A stretch of 64,000 nucleotides of DNA from Microcosmobacter mediterraneus (GTDB lineage Bacteria > Bacteroidota > Bacteroidia > Flavobacteriales > Flavobacteriaceae), in assembly GCF_031846265.1 (NCBI RefSeq), contig NZ_JAVRIA010000006.1:124001-188000 (forward strand), read 5' to 3'. The position numbers and the translations under genes were made by a program. Below are positions 7,684-16,701 of this stretch, piece by piece (within the stretch, counting starts at the first letter, position 1; every line of letters starts with the position of its first letter). The notes under the pieces were generated by a model that ran no database searches, was not told the origin of the DNA, and saw nothing but the letters and a program-made list of their open reading frames with translations.

Positions 7684-9216
7684 TTAGTGTTTAAAATGAC
7701 GAGTTCCTGTAAACACCATTGCCAAATTATTTTCGTTACAATAGTTAATGCTTAATTCATCTTTTATCGATCCTCCTGGTTGAATTACTGCAGTAATACC
7801 AGCATTATCAGCTATTTCTACACAATCAGGAAATGGAAAAAATGCATCACTTGCCATAACAGCACCATCTAAATCAAAATTGAAGGACTTTGCTTTGTGT
7901 ATAGCTTGGTTTAAAGCATCTACTCTACTCGTTTGCCCTGTACCGCTTGCACATAACTGACCATTTTTAGCTAAAACAATGGTGTTAGATTTGGTATGCT
8001 TACAAATTTTAGATGCAAAAATGAGGTCTTTTAACTCTTGCGCTGTTGCACTAGAGCTGGTTACTGTTTTTAAATCTTCTAGAGTATCTGTTTTAGAATC
8101 TCTATCTTGAACTAATACGCCATTTAAGCAGGTTCTAACAATAGTGCTCGGTAACTCTACATCATTCTGAGTGAGGATAATTCTATTCTTTTTTCCTTTA
8201 AGAATTACCATAGCCTCATCTGTAAAACTTGGTGCAATTACTACTTCACAGAATAATTTATGAATGTCTTCCGCAGTAGGCTGATCTATTTCTGTATTAG
8301 CTATTAATATGCCACCAAACGCAGAAACAGGATCACCTGCTAATGCATCAACGTAAGCTTTATGTATGGTATCGCGTTGCGCAAAACCACAAGCATTATT
8401 GTGCTTTAGTATAGCAAATGTTGGTGCTTCACCTTTAAACTCATTCATTAAATTCACGGCAGCATCAACATCGAGCAAATTATTATAACTTAATTCCTTA
8501 CCATGATGTTTAGAAAATATACTATCAAAATCCCCATAGAAAAAGCCTTTTTGATGTGGATTCTCTCCATAGCGTAACGTCTTACCTTGAGTTTCTGACA
8601 ACTTAAAAGACGCTATAGAATGATCTGCATTAAAATAATTAAAAATAGCACTATCATAATGAGAAGACACATTAAATGACTTTGCTGCAAAATGTTTTCT
8701 ATCAGCTTCAGAGGTTTCTCCTCCTTTAGACTTCAACAGCTCCAAAAATTCTGAATAATCCTCCACTGAAGAAACGCAAACAACATCGGCATAATTCTTA
8801 GCCGCAGCTCTAATTAATGAGATACCTCCAATATCAATCTTTTCAATAATATCTTGATTACTTGCTCCTGAGGCAACTGTTTTTTCAAAAGGATACAAAT
8901 CTACAATCACTAAATCTATCTGAGGAATATCAAAATCAACTAATTCTGCAACATCACTATCGTTATTTTGTCGATTTAGTATACCACCAAATACTTTAGG
9001 ATGTAGTGTTTTTACACGACCACCTAGTATTGAAGGATATGAAGTAACGTCTTCTACAGGAACAACGTCTATCCCTAAATCTTTAATAAATTTTTCTGTT
9101 CCACCTGTAGAATAGATCGTAACATTTTGATTGTTTAACTCTTTAACTATAGGCTCTAAACCGTCTTTACTAAAAACAGAAATTAAAGCTGATTTAATGG
9201 TTTTGGTAGTACTCAT
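7684..9216 (-). CDS. purH: Bifunctional IMP cyclohydrolase / AICAR formyltransferase
   Basis: A 510-aa enzyme catalysing the last two steps of de novo IMP synthesis. The N-terminal IMP cyclohydrolase domain (to about 190) has ALISVFSKDGLEP, YSTGGTEKFIKDLG and GGRVKTLHPKVFGGIL. The AICAR transformylase domain carries LRYGENPHQKGFFYG and the catalytic Lys-His motif in AILKHNNACGFA. The C-terminus GSIKDELSINYCNENNLAMVFTG is also typical. It sits alone between mreB and the divergent permease gene; purM of the same pathway lies elsewhere in the window (56.0-57.2 kb). Confidence 0.97.
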   Translation of the reverse strand: MSTTKTIKSALISVFSKDGLEPIVKELNNQNVTIYSTGGTEKFIKDLGIDVVPVEDVTSYPSILGGRVKTLHPKVFGGILNRQNNDSDVAELVDFDIPQIDLVIVDLYPFEKTVASGASNQDIIEKIDIGGISLIRAAAKNYADVVCVSSVEDYSEFLELLKSKGGETSEADRKHFAAKSFNVSSHYDSAIFNYFNADHSIASFKLSETQGKTLRYGENPHQKGFFYGDFDSIFSKHHGKELSYNNLLDVDAAVNLMNEFKGEAPTFAILKHNNACGFAQRDTIHKAYVDALAGDPVSAFGGILIANTEIDQPTAEDIHKLFCEVVIAPSFTDEAMVILKGKKNRIILTQNDVELPSTIVRTCLNGVLVQDRDSKTDTLEDLKTVTSSSATAQELKDLIFASKICKHTKSNTIVLAKNGQLCASGTGQTSRVDALNQAIHKAKSFNFDLDGAVMASDAFFPFPDCVEIADNAGITAVIQPGGSIKDELSINYCNENNLAMVFTGTRHFKH

Positions 9217-9368
9217 TGTATTGTGTTGTCGTGTTGAAAAATAAGATGCGCTAAAATACGTATATTGAGAGATATGTTATTGGTAAAAACTTTAGTTTAT
9301 TTAAGTTTTTTGTAACAATTGATTGTTGAAAACATCCTATTTTTATAACATCATAAATTAAGTGGATT

Positions 9369-10622
9369 ATGTTAGTGTATTTAAGAGTCTTTAAAGAAAG
9401 TTTTTCGTTTGCGATTAATGCACTTAAAAATAATAAACTACGTACGTTTTTATCACTATTAGGTGTTACTATTGGTATATTCTCAATTATTGGAGTATTA
9501 GCAGCTGTGGATTCTTTAGATAATCAAATTAAAGGTCAGCTAAGTAGTTTAGATAAAAATACCATGTATTTAGCAAAGTTTTCATTTGGTCCTACCAATG
9601 TACCACGTTGGAAACGCCAATCCTTTCCTGAAGTTAATTATAATGAATTCAAATACTTAAAATCTGTATTACCAGATGCTGAACAAATTGCATATCAGCT
9701 TTTTGTGAGGCGAGAGAGTATTCGTTACGAGTCTGAAACTATTGCAAACGTTAATACTGTTCCTGTTTCTAAAGAATTTGAAGATATTCAGAAATTAGAA
9801 TTTTCTCGAGGTAGATTTTATAATGAAGTAGAATCTAACTCAGGTGCACCAGTTGTAGTAATTGGAGATGAGATTGCCAAACAATTATTTGGCGATCGAG
9901 AACCTATTGGAAAAAAAGTAAGGATATATGGTCAAAAATTTACCGTTATTGGTGTATTAACCAAACAAGGTTCTGGTGCATTTGGTGATAGTAATGACAT
10001 ATCTATGTTTTTGCCTGTTAATTATCTTAGAAACCGTTTTGGCGATAATAATAAGCGCATGAATCATGTGATGATTATTAAACCAAAATCTGGTGTAGAT
10101 ATGGATGCTTTTAAAGCAGAAATTGATCAGAAATTACGCTACTTCAGAGGGATTAAAGATGGTAAAATCAGTAGCTTTTTTGTTAATGTATTATCAGGTT
10201 TCACAGATTTTATAGATGGTATCATAAGTTTTATGAACATGATAGGTTGGATTATAAGTGGTTTTTCACTTCTGGTTGGTGGTTTTGGAATTGCTAATAT
10301 TATGTTTGTGAGTGTTAAAGAACGTACCAATCTTATTGGAATTCAAAAATCTCTGGGTGCTAAAAACCGATTTATTTTATTTCAGTTTTTATTTGAAGCT
10401 GTTATCTTAGCTTTAGTAGGTGGTTTGGTTGGTTTAGGTTTAGTTTGGATTATTGCAAAAGTTATGAATGGTATTGTCGATGACTTTGAGTTTATCTTAT
10501 CTTTTGGCAACATGTTTATTGGCTTTGCATTATCTACTCTAATAGGTTTATTATCTGGTGTTATACCAGCAATATCTGCATCTCGATTAGACCCAGTTGA
10601 AGCCATAAGAACAGGCATGTAG
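9369..10622 (+). CDS. MacB/FtsX-type ABC transporter permease (copy 1)
   Basis: A 417-aa membrane protein: one N-terminal helix (LRTFLSLLGVTIGIFSIIGV, about 24-43), a periplasmic MacB-PCD-like domain (about 45-260), then three helices of the FtsX domain ending DPVEAIRTGM. MacB-type permeases use a mechanotransmission mechanism with a separate or fused ATPase. Here the ATPase domain is absent and no ATPase gene is adjacent, so the partner must be elsewhere. The next gene is a close paralogue starting 69 bp downstream, probably the other half of a heterodimer. Confidence 0.88.
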   Translation: MLVYLRVFKESFSFAINALKNNKLRTFLSLLGVTIGIFSIIGVLAAVDSLDNQIKGQLSSLDKNTMYLAKFSFGPTNVPRWKRQSFPEVNYNEFKYLKSVLPDAEQIAYQLFVRRESIRYESETIANVNTVPVSKEFEDIQKLEFSRGRFYNEVESNSGAPVVVIGDEIAKQLFGDREPIGKKVRIYGQKFTVIGVLTKQGSGAFGDSNDISMFLPVNYLRNRFGDNNKRMNHVMIIKPKSGVDMDAFKAEIDQKLRYFRGIKDGKISSFFVNVLSGFTDFIDGIISFMNMIGWIISGFSLLVGGFGIANIMFVSVKERTNLIGIQKSLGAKNRFILFQFLFEAVILALVGGLVGLGLVWIIAKVMNGIVDDFEFILSFGNMFIGFALSTLIGLLSGVIPAISASRLDPVEAIRTGM

Positions 10623-10691
10623 TTTTTATCTAAATCTTGTAACATAACTACATTTTATACGTCTTACGTTTATAACAAAGATTACAAAGCT

Positions 10692-11942
10692 ATGTTAGTC
10701 TATCTAAGAGTTTTTAAAGAGAGTTTTTCATTTGCTCTTAATGCTCTAAAAAACAACAAATTACGAACATTCTTATCGCTCTTAGGAGTTACCATTGGTA
10801 TATTTTCTATTATCGCTGTACTCGCTGCAGTAGATTCTTTAGATAGAAATATTAAAGATAACCTTGCAGGTTTAGATAAAAATACGGTTTACCTAACCAA
10901 ATACTCTTTTGGTCCAACAGATGTACCACGTTGGCAACGCGATAATTTTCCACAGGTTGAATATGATGATTTTAAGTTTGTTAACCGAAGTATTCCAGAA
11001 ATTCAGGCCTCTGCTTATGTAATTTTCTCAGGACTCGAAACCATCAAATACGAAGCAGAAACTATAGCAGGTGTTGAAGTTGTACCAATTTCTAATGAGA
11101 TTTATGAAATCGAGGATTTTAAAGTAGAACAAGGACGATTTTATACAGAAGGCGAGTCGGAATCTGGTGCGCCAGTTATTGTCATTGGTTATTCTATCGC
11201 TGAAAATTTATTTGATAACTTAAACCCTATTGGAAAACAAGTTAGGGTTTATGGCAGAAAATTAACAGTAATTGGAGTGCTCAAAAAGTTTGGTGCTACC
11301 ATTTTTGATTCACCTGATGAAAAAGCTTATGTACCTGCAAATTTTGTTCGACGTTTCAGAAATGGTGGAATCAGTGGCTTACCAGGAGCTATTATAATTA
11401 AACCTGAAAAAGGTGTTGACATGGCAGCTTTTGAACAAGTTTTAAAGCAGAAATACAGAAATTATAGAGGACTAAAAGCTGATGAACCAGATAACTTTTT
11501 TGTAAATAAATTGTCTAGTATGACTGATGTTATTGATGGCATCATCTCATTTATGAACACTATAGGCTGGATTATTAGTGGCTTTTCACTTCTGGTTGGA
11601 GGTTTTGGTATAGCCAATATTATGTTTGTGAGTGTTAAAGAACGTACTAATCTTATTGGAATACAAAAATCATTAGGTGCAAAAAATAGGTTTATTCTAT
11701 TTCAGTTTCTATTCGAGGCTGTTGTTTTAGCAGTAGTTGGTGGTTTAGTTGGTTTAGGTTTGGTTTGGATAACAGCACTACTCGTATCTCAACTAACTGG
11801 AGACTTTGAGTTTATCTTATCGGCTTGGAATATGTTTATAGGATTTGCCTTATCTACACTTATTGGACTAATTTCTGGTGTAATTCCAGCAATTTCTGCA
11901 TCAAAGTTGGATCCTGTAGAAGCCATTAGAACTGGAATGTAA
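10692..11942 (+). CDS. MacB/FtsX-type ABC transporter permease (copy 2)
   Basis: A 416-aa paralogue of the preceding gene with the same architecture. The first 45 residues and the last 150 are nearly identical to copy 1 (for example GWIISGFSLLVGGFGIANIM in both), while the periplasmic domain (about 90-260) diverges strongly. This points to tandem duplication with selection or conversion keeping the membrane part alike and the substrate-facing part free to change. Substrate unknown; family members export macrolides, lipoproteins, peptides or siderophores. Confidence 0.88.
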   Translation: MLVYLRVFKESFSFALNALKNNKLRTFLSLLGVTIGIFSIIAVLAAVDSLDRNIKDNLAGLDKNTVYLTKYSFGPTDVPRWQRDNFPQVEYDDFKFVNRSIPEIQASAYVIFSGLETIKYEAETIAGVEVVPISNEIYEIEDFKVEQGRFYTEGESESGAPVIVIGYSIAENLFDNLNPIGKQVRVYGRKLTVIGVLKKFGATIFDSPDEKAYVPANFVRRFRNGGISGLPGAIIIKPEKGVDMAAFEQVLKQKYRNYRGLKADEPDNFFVNKLSSMTDVIDGIISFMNTIGWIISGFSLLVGGFGIANIMFVSVKERTNLIGIQKSLGAKNRFILFQFLFEAVVLAVVGGLVGLGLVWITALLVSQLTGDFEFILSAWNMFIGFALSTLIGLISGVIPAISASKLDPVEAIRTGM

Positions 11943-11965
11943 TAAGGAATATATTATATGTAATT

Positions 11966-12421
11966 TTATAATAATCCTGAAACTTTCTCACAAATAAACT
12001 CTAAAAAGCGTTCATCTGCCTTAGTAAAAGGATCTGGTGTTTTAGAATCTATGTCTATTTGTCCAATGTTTTCGCCATTCACAAAAATGGGTACTACAAT
12101 TTCCGCCTTTACTGTAATACTACAAGCAATATAATTATCTTGAGCAGAGACATCTGGTACCACAAAATTTTCATTACTAACAGCTACTTGTCCACAAATA
12201 CCTTTTCCAAAAGGAATAATAGTATGGTCTGTTGGTTCACCAACATAAGGCCCAAGTTTTAATTCTTCTTTATTGCCATTTTTAAAATAAAAGCCAACCC
12301 AATCATAATGATTTACGTGTTTCTCAAGTAATTCACAAATAGCATATAACTTACTATCTAAATCTAACTGAGAATTAATGATTACAGTTTCTATCTGTGG
12401 GTTTAGCTCTTCTAAGTTCAT
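11966..12421 (-). CDS. GAF domain protein, free-methionine-R-sulfoxide-reductase-like
   Basis: A 151-aa single GAF domain resembling free Met-(R)-sulfoxide reductase: YDWVGFYF near residue 40, LGPYVG, FGKGICGQVA, IACSITVKAEIVVPI and GQIDIDS follow the fRMsr pattern. Two of the three family cysteines are present (in GKGICG and in YIACS). The first one, normally in a VACxxI context before the GKG loop, is absent: the aligned stretch reads EPTDHTII. So the usual disulfide partner is missing and activity may be altered or replaced by a ligand-sensing role. It ends convergently to the second permease. Confidence 0.75.
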   Translation of the reverse strand: MNLEELNPQIETVIINSQLDLDSKLYAICELLEKHVNHYDWVGFYFKNGNKEELKLGPYVGEPTDHTIIPFGKGICGQVAVSNENFVVPDVSAQDNYIACSITVKAEIVVPIFVNGENIGQIDIDSKTPDPFTKADERFLEFICEKVSGLL

Positions 12422-12506
12422 GTTCTAAATTTTGGTAAAAGTATTTAAAAAGCCGTAATTTCAGCATCTATTTGTCACTAAAATTAACTAAAACAAATTA
12501 CAATAG

Positions 12507-13052
12507 TTGAAGGCTTTACTTATAAAATATAAGCTTGTTATACGATTTATCTTCACCTTTTTAGCTATTTATTTTGTCTTAACAATGGCTTATAAATTAT
12601 ACCTCGACTTTTCTGATGGTTCAATGTATTATCCTGATGCCATTACAAACTTAGTCGCAAGGCAAAGCCAATCCTTATTAACATCTTTTGATTATAGAGT
12701 AGAATTATTACCACATTCTACAGGAGCTTACTTAAAACTCATAGTTAATGAGAAGTATGTAGCAAAGATGGTAGAAGGATGTAATGCTATGAGCGTTATT
12801 ATTTTATTTGTTTCCTTTATGATTGCTTTTGCAGGTAAATTTAAACCTACCCTTTTTTATACAATCTCTGGTAGTATCCTAATTTATGCTGTAAATCTTG
12901 CTCGTATCAGTTTTCTTTCTGCTGGTTTATATCATTATCCTTGGCGACGCGAAATTTTACATAATGCTATTTTTCCTTTAATTATCTATGGTATGGTATT
13001 TTTACTCTGGATGTTTTGGGTTAATCGGTTTTCAAATTTTAAAAACACATGA
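12507..13052 (+). CDS. xrtF: Exosortase XrtF
   Basis: A 181-aa polytopic membrane protein of the exosortase/archaeosortase family, form F, restricted to flavobacteria. The proposed catalytic residues are visible: Cys92 in VEGCNAMSV, Arg133 in NLARISF and His152 in LHNAIFP, each at the edge of a hydrophobic helix. Exosortases are thought to cleave a C-terminal sorting signal from exported proteins, perhaps linking them to a surface glycan. The start is TTG at 12507; no better ATG precedes the first helix. It overlaps the next gene by 4 nt (ATGA). Confidence 0.9.
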   Translation: MKALLIKYKLVIRFIFTFLAIYFVLTMAYKLYLDFSDGSMYYPDAITNLVARQSQSLLTSFDYRVELLPHSTGAYLKLIVNEKYVAKMVEGCNAMSVIILFVSFMIAFAGKFKPTLFYTISGSILIYAVNLARISFLSAGLYHYPWRREILHNAIFPLIIYGMVFLLWMFWVNRFSNFKNT

Positions 13053-13477
13053 AAAGTCCTTTAAAACTTATAGCTCTTATGATATTGTTTGGACTTTTAA
13101 TTCTTATTAGAATTTTTGAGAATGAACTTTTTTACGATCCGTATTTACAGTTTTTTAAAAGTGATTATCTTTCTATAGATTCTCCACGAAGAGAAATTTT
13201 TAAGCTAACCTTATTCACAACGTTAAGGTATGCTCTTAATATGATTATTTCTTTAGGAATATTATTTCTAATTTTTAAAGAAAAAAGCATAATTATGTTT
13301 TCATTTTACTGCTATAGTATTGCTTATATCCTATTACTTATTCCATTCCTTTATTTTGTGTTTAACCATCAGCAAGAAGACTATTACCTGTTTTTTAATG
13401 TAAGACGTTTTTTAATTCAGCCTATATTTTTAATACTTCTAATTCCTGCCTTCTACTACCAAAGATTAAAGCAATAA
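13049..13477 (+). CDS. Exosortase F system-associated membrane protein
   Basis: A 142-aa protein with four hydrophobic helices (about residues 5-25, 50-72, 78-103 and 118-138) and a conserved-looking FYDPYLQFFKSDYLSID segment after the first helix. It starts within the xrtF stop codon. A small membrane protein in this position accompanies XrtF in flavobacteria, so the call rests on context as much as on sequence. Its role is unknown. No substrate with a sorting tail is encoded next to the pair. Confidence 0.8.
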   Translation: MKSPLKLIALMILFGLLILIRIFENELFYDPYLQFFKSDYLSIDSPRREIFKLTLFTTLRYALNMIISLGILFLIFKEKSIIMFSFYCYSIAYILLLIPFLYFVFNHQQEDYYLFFNVRRFLIQPIFLILLIPAFYYQRLKQ

Positions 13478-13534
13478 CTGTTAAGCTCATACTAAAAAAA
13501 TAATAGTTACAGGTTTTTTTATAATTTTGCCATA

Positions 13535-13948
13535 ATGTTTAAGGTAATTCTTCATAAAAGTATTTCTGCTAGTATGGCACTTATTGTGTTATGCTCTACA
13601 TTATCCTTTACTATTGAAAAACACTTTTGTGGTGATTTTTTAATTGATTCTGCTGTGTTTTCTGAGGTTAAACGTTGTGGTGATGAAAGTGAATTAGATT
13701 CTACTAAAACGATAGCAAAAAAACCATGCTGTAAAGATACTGTAGATGTTATTGAAGGTCAAGACGAATTACTTTATCCATCTTTTAATGACTTAGACTT
13801 ACAAGATCAATTAGCATTAACAGTCTATACTTACAGTTATATCAATCTTTTTGAGAGTTTACCTCAACATACAATTCCGCATAAAAATTACAGACCTCCA
13901 AAACTCGTCTTTGATATACAATCTCTAGACGAAGTCTATTTAATTTGA
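13535..13948 (+). CDS. HYC_CC_PP family protein
   Basis: A 137-aa exported protein: an N-terminal hydrophobic segment (about 8-26), then the pattern that names the family, His30-x-Cys32 in KHFCGD, Cys48 and the pair Cys65-Cys66 in KPCCKD, and a PP-containing tail (YRPPKL). Such proteins are found directly upstream of TonB-dependent receptors, as here (72 bp). The spaced His/Cys residues suggest metal binding in the periplasm, but this is inference. A TAATTTTG box at 13522-13529 is a perfect Bacteroidota -7 element yet only 5 nt from the ATG, so its use is doubtful. Confidence 0.82.
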   Translation: MFKVILHKSISASMALIVLCSTLSFTIEKHFCGDFLIDSAVFSEVKRCGDESELDSTKTIAKKPCCKDTVDVIEGQDELLYPSFNDLDLQDQLALTVYTYSYINLFESLPQHTIPHKNYRPPKLVFDIQSLDEVYLI

Positions 13949-14020
13949 TAACATCGCTTTATTGCAAAGTGAAAAGGACAGCTATGTCCAAATTGTAAAA
14001 TCAAATTAAATTTTAAAATC

Positions 14021-16255
14021 TTGAAAAATCTAATATTATTTTTATGGCTTCCATTAATAACATATTCTCAAAACTCTATTGAAGGTGTTATCACAGAGGT
14101 CAATTCAGACAACAAGAGCGTTCCTGTAGTATCTGCTAATATCTATTGGTTAAATACAACTGTTGGAACAGTTACCGACAAAGATGGTAGATTTTCCATT
14201 GCTTATAAACCATCTTATTCTAAGCTTATTATTAGTTATGTTGGCTATAAAACAGATACGCTAACAATAGATAATCCAAAATTTATTAAACACACATTAA
14301 CACCTTCAGATGAACTAGATACTGTGATGATTGTTAATAGAAAAAAAGCTACCTCTAAGTCCTATCTTAAAGCAACCAATACATTTACGGTAAGTAGTGA
14401 CGAGTTATTAAAAGCAGCTTGCTGTAACTTATCAGAAAGTTTTGAAACCAATCCATCTATAGATGTTAATTTTGCAGATGCGGTTTCTGGTACAAAACAA
14501 ATTAAAATGCTTGGCTTAACGAGTCCTTATATTTTAATTTCAACCGAAAATATTCCGTCTATTCGTGGAGCTTCACAAGCCTATGGTTTAAGCTTTATTC
14601 CTGGAACTTGGGTTGAGAGTATACAAATAACTAAAGGTGCAGGAAGCGTGGTTAATGGTTATGAAAGTATGGCAGGACAAATTAATGCAGAACTTCAAAA
14701 ACCAAGTAAAGACTACAAACTATTTGTAAATGCTTACGTTGCAAATAGTGAACGTTTAGAATTAAATACGCATTTTAACACTCAAGTATCTGATAAGTGG
14801 CATACTGGATTGTATTTACATGGCGATTTACTTAATGAAAAGCATGATCGCAATAACGATAATTTCTTAGATATGCCATTATTTAAGCAGATTAATGTAA
14901 TGAACCGTTGGCAATATACTAATGCTGAAAAAGGAATAGTGAGCTTTATAAACGCTCGTTACTTGCTTGACGAAAAACAATCGGGTGAGGTTAATTTTAA
15001 TCCAGATACAGATCAATTAACGACCAACGCTTGGGGAAGTGAAATTAATACAGAACGTTTTGAAATATCAGGTAAACTCGGTTATGTAAACCCTGAGTTA
15101 CCATGGCAAAGTCTTGGTGTACAAGTTGCCTTTAGTAACCACCAGCAAGACTCCTATTTTGGATTACGTCGTTATGATATACAACAAAATAGTTTGTACT
15201 CTAACCTTATCTATAATAGCATTATTAGCGACTCTAGGCATAAAATTAAAACAGGTGTTAGTTTTACATATGACAGTTATGATGAGCTCGTAGAAAGCAC
15301 AAATTTTGAACGTATTGAAAATTCGGTAGGTGCCTTTTTTGAGTATAATTATGATGATTTAGAACATCTAAACCTCACAGCAGGAGTTAGAGCAGATCAA
15401 CATAATAGACTTGGGTTTTTTATCACTCCACGCTTGCATTTACGCTATACACCATGGGAGAAATCAGCCTTAAGAGCTTCAGTTGGTCGAGGTATTCGTA
15501 GTGCTAATATTTTTGCAGAAAACCAGAATCTATTTGCTACATCTCGTAATATCATTATAGAAAATGCTAACGGAAAAATATATGGTTTAGATCCAGAAAT
15601 TTCGTGGAACTTTGGTGTTTCCTATTTACAAGGCTTTAATTTATTTAATAGAAAAGCAGATGTTACTTTAGATTTTTACAGAACCGATTTTCAAAATCAG
15701 GTTGTAATAGATTGGGAAAACCCTCAGGAAATCAGCTTTTATAATCTAAAAGGTGAAAGCTATGCCAATAGTTTTCAGATTGAATTTAATTATAATGTAT
15801 TTGAAGGTGCCGATTTACGCATGGCTTATAAAAACTATGATGTAAAAACACAATACAATTCTGGTAAAAAAGTTAGACCTTTAACTCCAGAGCATCGTGT
15901 ATTTGTAAACATTGAATATAAAACAAAGCCCAAAGAAAATGGTGCAAGATGGAAATTTGACACCACTTTTAACTGGTTAAGCGAACAACGCTATCCTGAT
16001 ACCTCAATGAGTCCTGCTCAATTTCTACAACCAGAGTTATCGCCAACCATTGGTACACTGAATGCACAAATAACTAAGGTGTTTTCTTCTAAATTTGAAG
16101 TATATTTAGGAGGTGAAAACATCAGTAATGTAAGACAACCTAATCCAATTATTGGTGCTAATGATCCTTTTGGCTCTAATTTTGATAGTACTTTTGTGTA
16201 TGGCCCAATTTTTGGAAGTATGTATTACGCAGGATTGCGATTTAAGATAAAATAG
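14021..16255 (+). CDS. TonB-dependent receptor with N-terminal carboxypeptidase-like domain
   Basis: A 744-aa outer-membrane receptor. After the signal peptide comes a CarboxypepD-reg-like domain (about 18-95, ending SYVGYKTDTL), a plug domain (about 115-225, with ITKGAGSVVNGYESMAGQIN) and a 22-strand barrel ending in YAGLRFKIK. The start is TTG at 14021. Two adjacent Cys (AACCNL) in the plug are unusual. Genomic setting between a His/Cys-rich exported protein and an HMA-domain protein argues for transition-metal (perhaps copper) uptake rather than siderophore or glycan import; this is inference. A hairpin GGACA-GCTA-TGTCC (13976-13989) lies in its leader. Confidence 0.9.
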   Translation: MKNLILFLWLPLITYSQNSIEGVITEVNSDNKSVPVVSANIYWLNTTVGTVTDKDGRFSIAYKPSYSKLIISYVGYKTDTLTIDNPKFIKHTLTPSDELDTVMIVNRKKATSKSYLKATNTFTVSSDELLKAACCNLSESFETNPSIDVNFADAVSGTKQIKMLGLTSPYILISTENIPSIRGASQAYGLSFIPGTWVESIQITKGAGSVVNGYESMAGQINAELQKPSKDYKLFVNAYVANSERLELNTHFNTQVSDKWHTGLYLHGDLLNEKHDRNNDNFLDMPLFKQINVMNRWQYTNAEKGIVSFINARYLLDEKQSGEVNFNPDTDQLTTNAWGSEINTERFEISGKLGYVNPELPWQSLGVQVAFSNHQQDSYFGLRRYDIQQNSLYSNLIYNSIISDSRHKIKTGVSFTYDSYDELVESTNFERIENSVGAFFEYNYDDLEHLNLTAGVRADQHNRLGFFITPRLHLRYTPWEKSALRASVGRGIRSANIFAENQNLFATSRNIIIENANGKIYGLDPEISWNFGVSYLQGFNLFNRKADVTLDFYRTDFQNQVVIDWENPQEISFYNLKGESYANSFQIEFNYNVFEGADLRMAYKNYDVKTQYNSGKKVRPLTPEHRVFVNIEYKTKPKENGARWKFDTTFNWLSEQRYPDTSMSPAQFLQPELSPTIGTLNAQITKVFSSKFEVYLGGENISNVRQPNPIIGANDPFGSNFDSTFVYGPIFGSMYYAGLRFKIK

Positions 16256-16306
16256 AAATTGAAACATCATTATATCAAACGAAATGACAGATAAAAATCA
16301 AATACT

Positions 16307-16672
16307 ATGAAACGTATAATTTTAATAGTTACTTTATTAGTAACAACAGTAACATTTGCACAAAACAAAAATGCTAAAGCCTCTCTAGAAGTTAATGGTG
16401 TATGCTTAATGTGTAAAGAACGTATAGAAAAAGCAGCCATAAGAACTAAAGGTGTAAAATCTGCGATTTGGAATTTAGACACACATGAGTTAAAACTCAT
16501 TTATGATGAACGCAAAACCGATTTAACTAAAATCCAGAAAAAGATAATCGCTGTTGGTCATGACACTAAAGAGATGAAAGCCACAGACGAGGCTTATGCG
16601 TCTGTTCATGCTTGTTGTAAATACAGAGATGAAGACATCCAAAAAGATCATAAAATGGGCAAATCAAATTAG
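16307..16672 (+). CDS. Exported heavy-metal-associated (HMA) domain protein
   Basis: A 121-aa protein with a cleavable signal peptide (to about FAQ, residue 19) and one HMA-like domain. The metal-binding CxxC is Cys33-Cys36 in NGVCLMCKERI, followed by the expected helix and the KGVKSAIWNLDTHELKLIYD strand region. A second Cys pair with a His (HACCKY, about 101-105) is near the C-terminus. HMA proteins ferry Cu(I) or similar ions. Placement 51 bp after the TonB receptor suggests a periplasmic metal carrier in the same operon. Confidence 0.88.
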   Translation: MKRIILIVTLLVTTVTFAQNKNAKASLEVNGVCLMCKERIEKAAIRTKGVKSAIWNLDTHELKLIYDERKTDLTKIQKKIIAVGHDTKEMKATDEAYASVHACCKYRDEDIQKDHKMGKSN

Positions 16673-16701
16673 TAAAAAGAACAAAATCTAATCTCAATGT
16701 T

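Noticed and set aside
13522..13529. TAATTTTG as a functional promoter of the HYC_CC_PP gene
   Set aside because: It matches the -7 consensus but is only 5 nt from the ATG and no TTG lies at the -33 distance. It would require a leaderless mRNA, so it is not listed as a feature.
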